Positions 6,281-8,729 of a stretch of DNA of 8,729 nucleotides are shown here, in pieces. The position numbers were made by a program, and so were the translations under genes. Each line of letters begins with the position of its first letter. Positions within the stretch are counted from its first letter, which is position 1. Source of the DNA: Terriglobia bacterium (GTDB lineage: Bacteria; Acidobacteriota; Terriglobia; UBA7540); contig JASHSC010000197.1 in NCBI GenBank assembly GCA_030036915.1, forward strand, positions 1-8,729, in the 5' to 3' direction. The notes under the pieces are model-generated. The model was not told where the DNA came from. It was given only the letters and a program-made list of their open reading frames with translations, and did no database searches.

Positions 6281-6336
6281 TCTGAACTCCTCAGGATGAA
6301 AGTTTTGAGAAGTTTTTCCGAAGCCTGACGATGCCA

Positions 6337-6364
6337 ATAATACCTTGCGCACGCCGCAAACCAA
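6337..6364 (-). promoter_or_regulatory. Candidate promoter for the phosphatase-kinase unit
   Basis: On the minus strand TATTAT (6337-6342), a five-of-six match to the -10 box, lies 16 bases after a weak -35 TTGGTT (6359-6364). Transcription would begin near 6330, reading the 41-aa ORF and then the PP2C and kinase genes. The -10 is good, the -35 poor. Confidence 0.3.
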
Positions 6365-6518
6365 TATGCCAGTTCAAGTGCGCACCGAGATAGATTCGCG
6401 CATTCACCACAAGAACGTCAAAGTAATAGATTTTGTAGCGACGATAAATTTTACCGCAGCTCGCGACCGTCGCCATCCTTTCCAGCCTCTCCACACTTAT
6501 TCTGGTAAACTTGTGTCG

Positions 6519-6698
6519 ATGAAAATCACAGGACTCCTTTTGATGCTCGGGGGATGGGTCATCGTCCTGGCGGCGCTGGCGCTGCTTGGATTGTTTCACG
6601 CGCAGGAACTGTTCGTTTTCTCGGGCTTCGCGGTGGAAATTCTTGGATTGGTTTTATTTATCCGCTCACACGGGGGAGTCAAGGGAGAGAGTCAGTGA
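6519..6698 (+). CDS. 59-aa membrane protein with two predicted helices, coupled to Amt
   Basis: I do not recognise a named family. The protein is almost wholly membrane: helix 1 at about residues 4-25 (ITGLLLMLGGWVIVLAALAL), a short link HAQE, helix 2 at about 31-48 with an acidic Glu40 in its middle, and a polar tail RSHGGVKGESQ. A hairpin with both ends on the same side of the membrane is the natural topology. Its TGA stop (6696-6698) shares one base with the ATG of the Amt gene, so translation of the two is coupled and a partner or assembly role for Amt is a reasonable guess. The open frame reaches back to 6345, but that extension has no ribosome binding site or membrane character. ATG 6519 also lacks one; TAAACT seven bases before it may be a -10 box for a leaderless message. 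Confidence 0.7.
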   Translation: MKITGLLLMLGGWVIVLAALALLGLFHAQELFVFSGFAVEILGLVLFIRSHGGVKGESQ

Positions 6699-8038
6699 TG
6701 CCGCAGCAGCCGCAAGGGCTAAATGCAGTATCCCAGGCCCTCTGTACGCTTTTCATCCTACTGCTTCCTTTTGCTATTGCAGGAATTGCCCTCATCAATA
6801 CCGGCCTTTGCCGCTCGCGGAGCGCCGCGCACTCAATGATGTCGACTTTGTGCGTGGTAGGCATCGCCGCCGCGGCCTACTACGTCGCAGGATTCTCGCT
6901 CGAGGGATTTGCAGGTTTGCCTTCGCACTCCTTCCTTATTCACGGACGAGAATGGAGTTGGCTGGGAGCGGGGCGGTGGTTCATGCGTGATGTCCCGTTG
7001 GACGGCTCGCCCGCGTCGTTTGCCGCCCTGTTGCAGATGTTGACTGTGGGGCTTGCGGCGCTGATTCCACTGGGCGCCGCGGCGGAGCGCTGGCGCCTGG
7101 GGGCTTGCTGCGTTTCCACGGCGCTCTTTGCCGGGCTCACCTTTCCGATGTTTGCCCACTGGGTGTGGGGAGCCGGCTGGCTGGGACGCGCGGGAATGGA
7201 CTTCGGCCTCGGTATGGGGTTTCTGGATGCGGGAGGCAGCTCGACCATTCAGGCAGTGGGAGGACTGACGGCGTTGAGCATGGTGTGGTTGCTCGGTCCG
7301 CGCCGCGGGAAGTTCAACCTGGAAGGCATGCCCGCCGCGTTGCCCGGCCACAACACTGTGCTGGTTCTCTTCGGTTGTCTGCTCGCCCTGGTGGGTTGGA
7401 TGGGCTTGAATTGCGCCGGTTCGATTCTCTTTGTCGGCGCTCAGCCTGGCCGCACGGTGCTGGTGTCCGCAAACACGCTGCTTTCGGCCGCCGGTGGAGT
7501 GCTGGCGGCCGCCGCGATCACTCGCTATCGATTCGGGCGGCCCGACGCCTCACTGAGCGCCAACGGCTGGCTGTGCGGCCTGGTGGCTTCCAGCGCCGGT
7601 TGCGCGTTTGTCGCACCTGCTTCGGCCTTGCTCACCGGACTTGTGGCCGGAGCGCTGGCCAGCTTCACCGTGGCCTGGATGGAATCCCGCCTGGGCATTG
7701 ATGATCCCGCCGGAGCGATTTCCGTGCACGCCATTGGAGGAATTTGGGGAGTCCTGGCAGTGGGAGTTTCCCCTCTCGCGGCGGGGATCGTGGGCAATTC
7801 CGGCCCAGTCGCTTCCACCTTCGAACCGCGCGGTCAATTCCTAGTGCAACTGGTGGGCGTTGCCACGTTGATCGGTGTCGTTCTCCCCTTCACCTATTCG
7901 CTCAATTGGCTGCTCAATCGCGTTATTCCGCAGCGCATTCCACTGCAAGAGGAACGCCAGGGCGCCGACCTCTACGAACTGGGCGCCGGCGCCTATCCGG
8001 AATTCATGACCCACACCGACGAGTTCTCGCAGTGGTGA
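6698..8038 (+). CDS. Atypical ammonium transporter family (Amt/Mep/Rh) protein
   Basis: A 446-residue polytopic inner-membrane protein with the Amt fold, expected to have about eleven helices. Family landmarks are AERWRL (129-134), AHWVWGAGWL (153-162, pore Trp157), DAGGSSTIQAVGG (177-189, structural Asp177), GWMGLNCAGS (233-242), and DDPAGAISVHAIGG (335-348, pore His344). The C-terminal GxDxxxxGxxAY regulatory motif lies at about 422-433. Typical Amt proteins conduct ammonium, but several pore positions differ here. The first twin-histidine position (E. coli AmtB H168) is Gln185, the outer Phe gate (F107) aligns with Thr116, and the inner Phe gate (F215) with Leu237. One extra residue (Cys239) sits between the NxGS elements. 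The start at 6698 has AAGGGAG at 6681-6687 and overlaps the stop of the 59-aa gene. The frame is open to 6554, but that extension overlaps the small gene. No PII (GlnK) gene is adjacent. It may be a variant transporter or a sensor. Confidence 0.9.
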   Translation: MPQQPQGLNAVSQALCTLFILLLPFAIAGIALINTGLCRSRSAAHSMMSTLCVVGIAAAAYYVAGFSLEGFAGLPSHSFLIHGREWSWLGAGRWFMRDVPLDGSPASFAALLQMLTVGLAALIPLGAAAERWRLGACCVSTALFAGLTFPMFAHWVWGAGWLGRAGMDFGLGMGFLDAGGSSTIQAVGGLTALSMVWLLGPRRGKFNLEGMPAALPGHNTVLVLFGCLLALVGWMGLNCAGSILFVGAQPGRTVLVSANTLLSAAGGVLAAAAITRYRFGRPDASLSANGWLCGLVASSAGCAFVAPASALLTGLVAGALASFTVAWMESRLGIDDPAGAISVHAIGGIWGVLAVGVSPLAAGIVGNSGPVASTFEPRGQFLVQLVGVATLIGVVLPFTYSLNWLLNRVIPQRIPLQEERQGADLYELGAGAYPEFMTHTDEFSQW

Positions 8039-8050
8039 GCCAAGGGCCTT

Positions 8051-8115
8051 CACTACAGAGGCCACAGAGGTTCCCAGAGAAAAATTTCTTTGTGGTTCTC
8101 CGCGATCTCTGTGGT
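8051..8115. repeat. Imperfect palindromic repeat built from CACAGAG units
   Basis: The left arm has three CACAGAG-like units (CTACAGAG, CCACAGAG, CCCAGAG). The right arm has the complementary GTGG/TCTCTGTGGTG units, and the centre is near AAATTT. By eye about 20 of 30 bases pair between the arms. It lies in the gap between the Amt gene and the DUF983 gene. From general knowledge, palindromes of this CACAGAG/CTCTGTG type recur many times in acidobacterial and some other genomes, much like REP elements. No T-run follows, so it is not a standard terminator. Confidence 0.6.
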
Positions 8116-8200
8116 GAGAGCTCTTCTTCGGCCTTGAACGAACCGGCCGCACGGTACGATCATCAAACGATTGTGGTGTTCTTCAGATGAGCCGCCGATT

Positions 8201-8205
8201 GAGGG
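8201..8205 (+). promoter_or_regulatory. Ribosome binding site that selects the DUF983 start
   Basis: GAGGG at 8201-8205 lies eight bases before ATG 8214. The earlier in-frame ATG at 8187 has no purine-rich site before it, and the next ATG at 8220 is placed less well. This favours 8214 as the start. Confidence 0.5.
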
Positions 8206-8213
8206 TTTGCACG

Positions 8214-8609
8214 ATGGTGATGCCTCATGTCGACAACCGGCCCAGACCTTCCGCGTGGGAAGGCATCTACCACCTGCTGTGCCCGCGATGCCGCGCCGGC
8301 AAAATCTTTCGTACATCCATCTTTCGAATTTTCCCGCAAATGAATGACCGCTGCCCCGAGTGCGGTCTAAAGTTTGAGCGCGAGCAGGGTTACTTCCTGG
8401 GCGCGATGTATTTCAGTTACATGCTCGCGACGGTGGTCATTTCGCTGCTCGCCGTGTTGGTTTGGGTGGTCCTACATTGGGATCTTCCCGAATGTGTGGG
8501 CGCGGGCTTCCTGCTTTTCATGCCGACCGCATCCGTACTGACTTTTTTCTCGCGAGTTCTGTGGATTTACATGGACCAGTCCATCGACCCGGACCAGAGC
8601 CCGTATTGA
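8214..8609 (+). CDS. DUF983 family zinc-ribbon membrane protein
   Basis: A 131-residue protein of the DUF983 family, whose function is unknown. Numbered from ATG 8214, a zinc-ribbon pair is clear: CPRCRAG at residues 23-29 and CPECG at 47-51 (Cys23, Cys26, Cys47, Cys50). Then comes the family signature FEREQGYFLGAMYFSY (54-69). Two hydrophobic helices follow, at about 70-89 and 95-119, with a short acidic tail. The likely layout is a cytoplasmic metal-binding head attached to the inner membrane by a helical hairpin. An in-frame ATG at 8187 would add nine residues, but the ribosome binding site supports 8214. The gene stands alone after the palindromic repeat, on the same strand as Amt but 175 bases away. 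A promoter is possible around TACGAT (8155-8160) but the -35 is poor. Confidence 0.88.
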   Translation: MVMPHVDNRPRPSAWEGIYHLLCPRCRAGKIFRTSIFRIFPQMNDRCPECGLKFEREQGYFLGAMYFSYMLATVVISLLAVLVWVVLHWDLPECVGAGFLLFMPTASVLTFFSRVLWIYMDQSIDPDQSPY

Positions 8610-8698
8610 CTGCCCCACGCCGGGGAAAGAGCCGACGATTATCCAGCGCATGTGACCTTCACGAGAAGGATGCCCGTGTCACCACGTCCGTGGGGCTA

Positions 8699-8729
8699 TC
8701 AAGCGCGCAGGATCGACTGCACCAGCTTG
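8699..8729 (-). CDS. C-terminal end of an unidentified minus-strand gene
   Basis: Reading inward from the right edge on the minus strand, one frame gives KLVQSILRA then TGA at 8699-8701. The ending looks like a normal protein C-terminus and the gene would converge with DUF983, but nine residues cannot identify it. It could be chance. Confidence 0.3.
   Translation of the reverse strand, partial: KLVQSILRA

Larger units (their letters stand above)
6065..6518. other. 454-base control region between divergent units
   Basis: This gap separates the minus-strand phosphatase-kinase genes from the plus-strand Amt unit. It contains a possible 41-aa minus-strand ORF with a good ribosome binding site (6155-6280), a candidate minus-strand promoter (6337-6364), and a terminator-like hairpin oriented to the plus strand (6164-6187). 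The right part (6365-6518) shows no convincing gene. A frame that runs through it into the 59-aa gene begins at a TTG with no support. I see no known riboswitch. Confidence 0.5.

Noticed and set aside
6345..6518. 58-residue extension of the small membrane protein
   Set aside because: It begins at a TTG without a ribosome binding site and has a composition unlike the rest; the membrane protein proper starts at ATG 6519.
6554..6697. 48-residue N-terminal extension of the Amt gene
   Set aside because: It is the out-of-frame shadow of the 59-aa membrane protein. The ribosome binding site and overlap point to ATG 6698.
7105..7701. 198-aa alternative frame inside the Amt gene
   Set aside because: Arg/Gly-rich shadow frame; the Amt frame has the family motifs throughout.
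8613..8625. CCCC-ACGCC-GGGG hairpin after DUF983 as a terminator
   Set aside because: Only four base pairs and no T-run on either strand.

Overview
The window looks like chromosomal DNA from a GC-rich Gram-negative bacterium, most likely an acidobacterium (Terriglobia/Koribacter-like). KdsB, which makes the activated Kdo needed for lipopolysaccharide, requires an outer membrane. The Ser/Thr kinase style, DUF2252, DUF983 and the CACAGAG-type palindromic repeat fit Acidobacteriota. The phylum is an inference from general resemblance, because no database search was possible. No rRNA, tRNA, CRISPR array, transposase or phage gene is visible.

Layout. (1) 1-1328, minus strand: the first 42 codons of a ribulokinase-like FGGY kinase (araB) and, upstream of it in the direction of transcription, a complete aldo/keto reductase. 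The gap between them holds a perfect 15-base hairpin and a doubtful 51-aa ORF whose ATG overlaps the reductase stop. (2) 1393-2221, plus strand: an unrecognised, visibly AT-richer gene and an 88-aa single-domain cupin with a strong ribosome binding site. (3) 2289-6064, minus strand, transcribed from right to left: PP2C protein phosphatase, Ser/Thr protein kinase with a C-terminal membrane anchor, kdsB, and a DUF2252 protein with phosphotransferase-like motifs. kdsB and DUF2252 are 6 bases apart and must be co-transcribed. The phosphatase and kinase are 71 bases apart and form the usual opposing pair. (4) 6065-6518: a 454-base control region with a possible 41-aa ORF, a candidate promoter for the phosphatase-kinase unit and a terminator-like hairpin pointing the other way. 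(5) 6519-8038, plus strand: a 59-aa protein with two membrane helices whose stop codon overlaps the start of an ammonium-transporter-family (Amt) gene. (6) 8039-8729: a palindromic CACAGAG repeat, a DUF983 zinc-ribbon membrane protein and the last nine codons of a minus-strand gene.

Most of the window is ordinary housekeeping and accessory content. The item most worth a second look is the Amt gene. It keeps the second pore histidine, the pore tryptophan and the C-terminal regulatory motif, but has Gln for the first pore histidine and Thr and Leu for the two gate phenylalanines. It is translationally coupled to a tiny membrane protein. Second is the protein kinase, in which all three glycines of the ATP-binding loop are replaced by small residues while every catalytic residue is kept. 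Third is the linkage of kinase, phosphatase, Kdo activation and a phosphotransferase-like DUF2252 protein on one strand.
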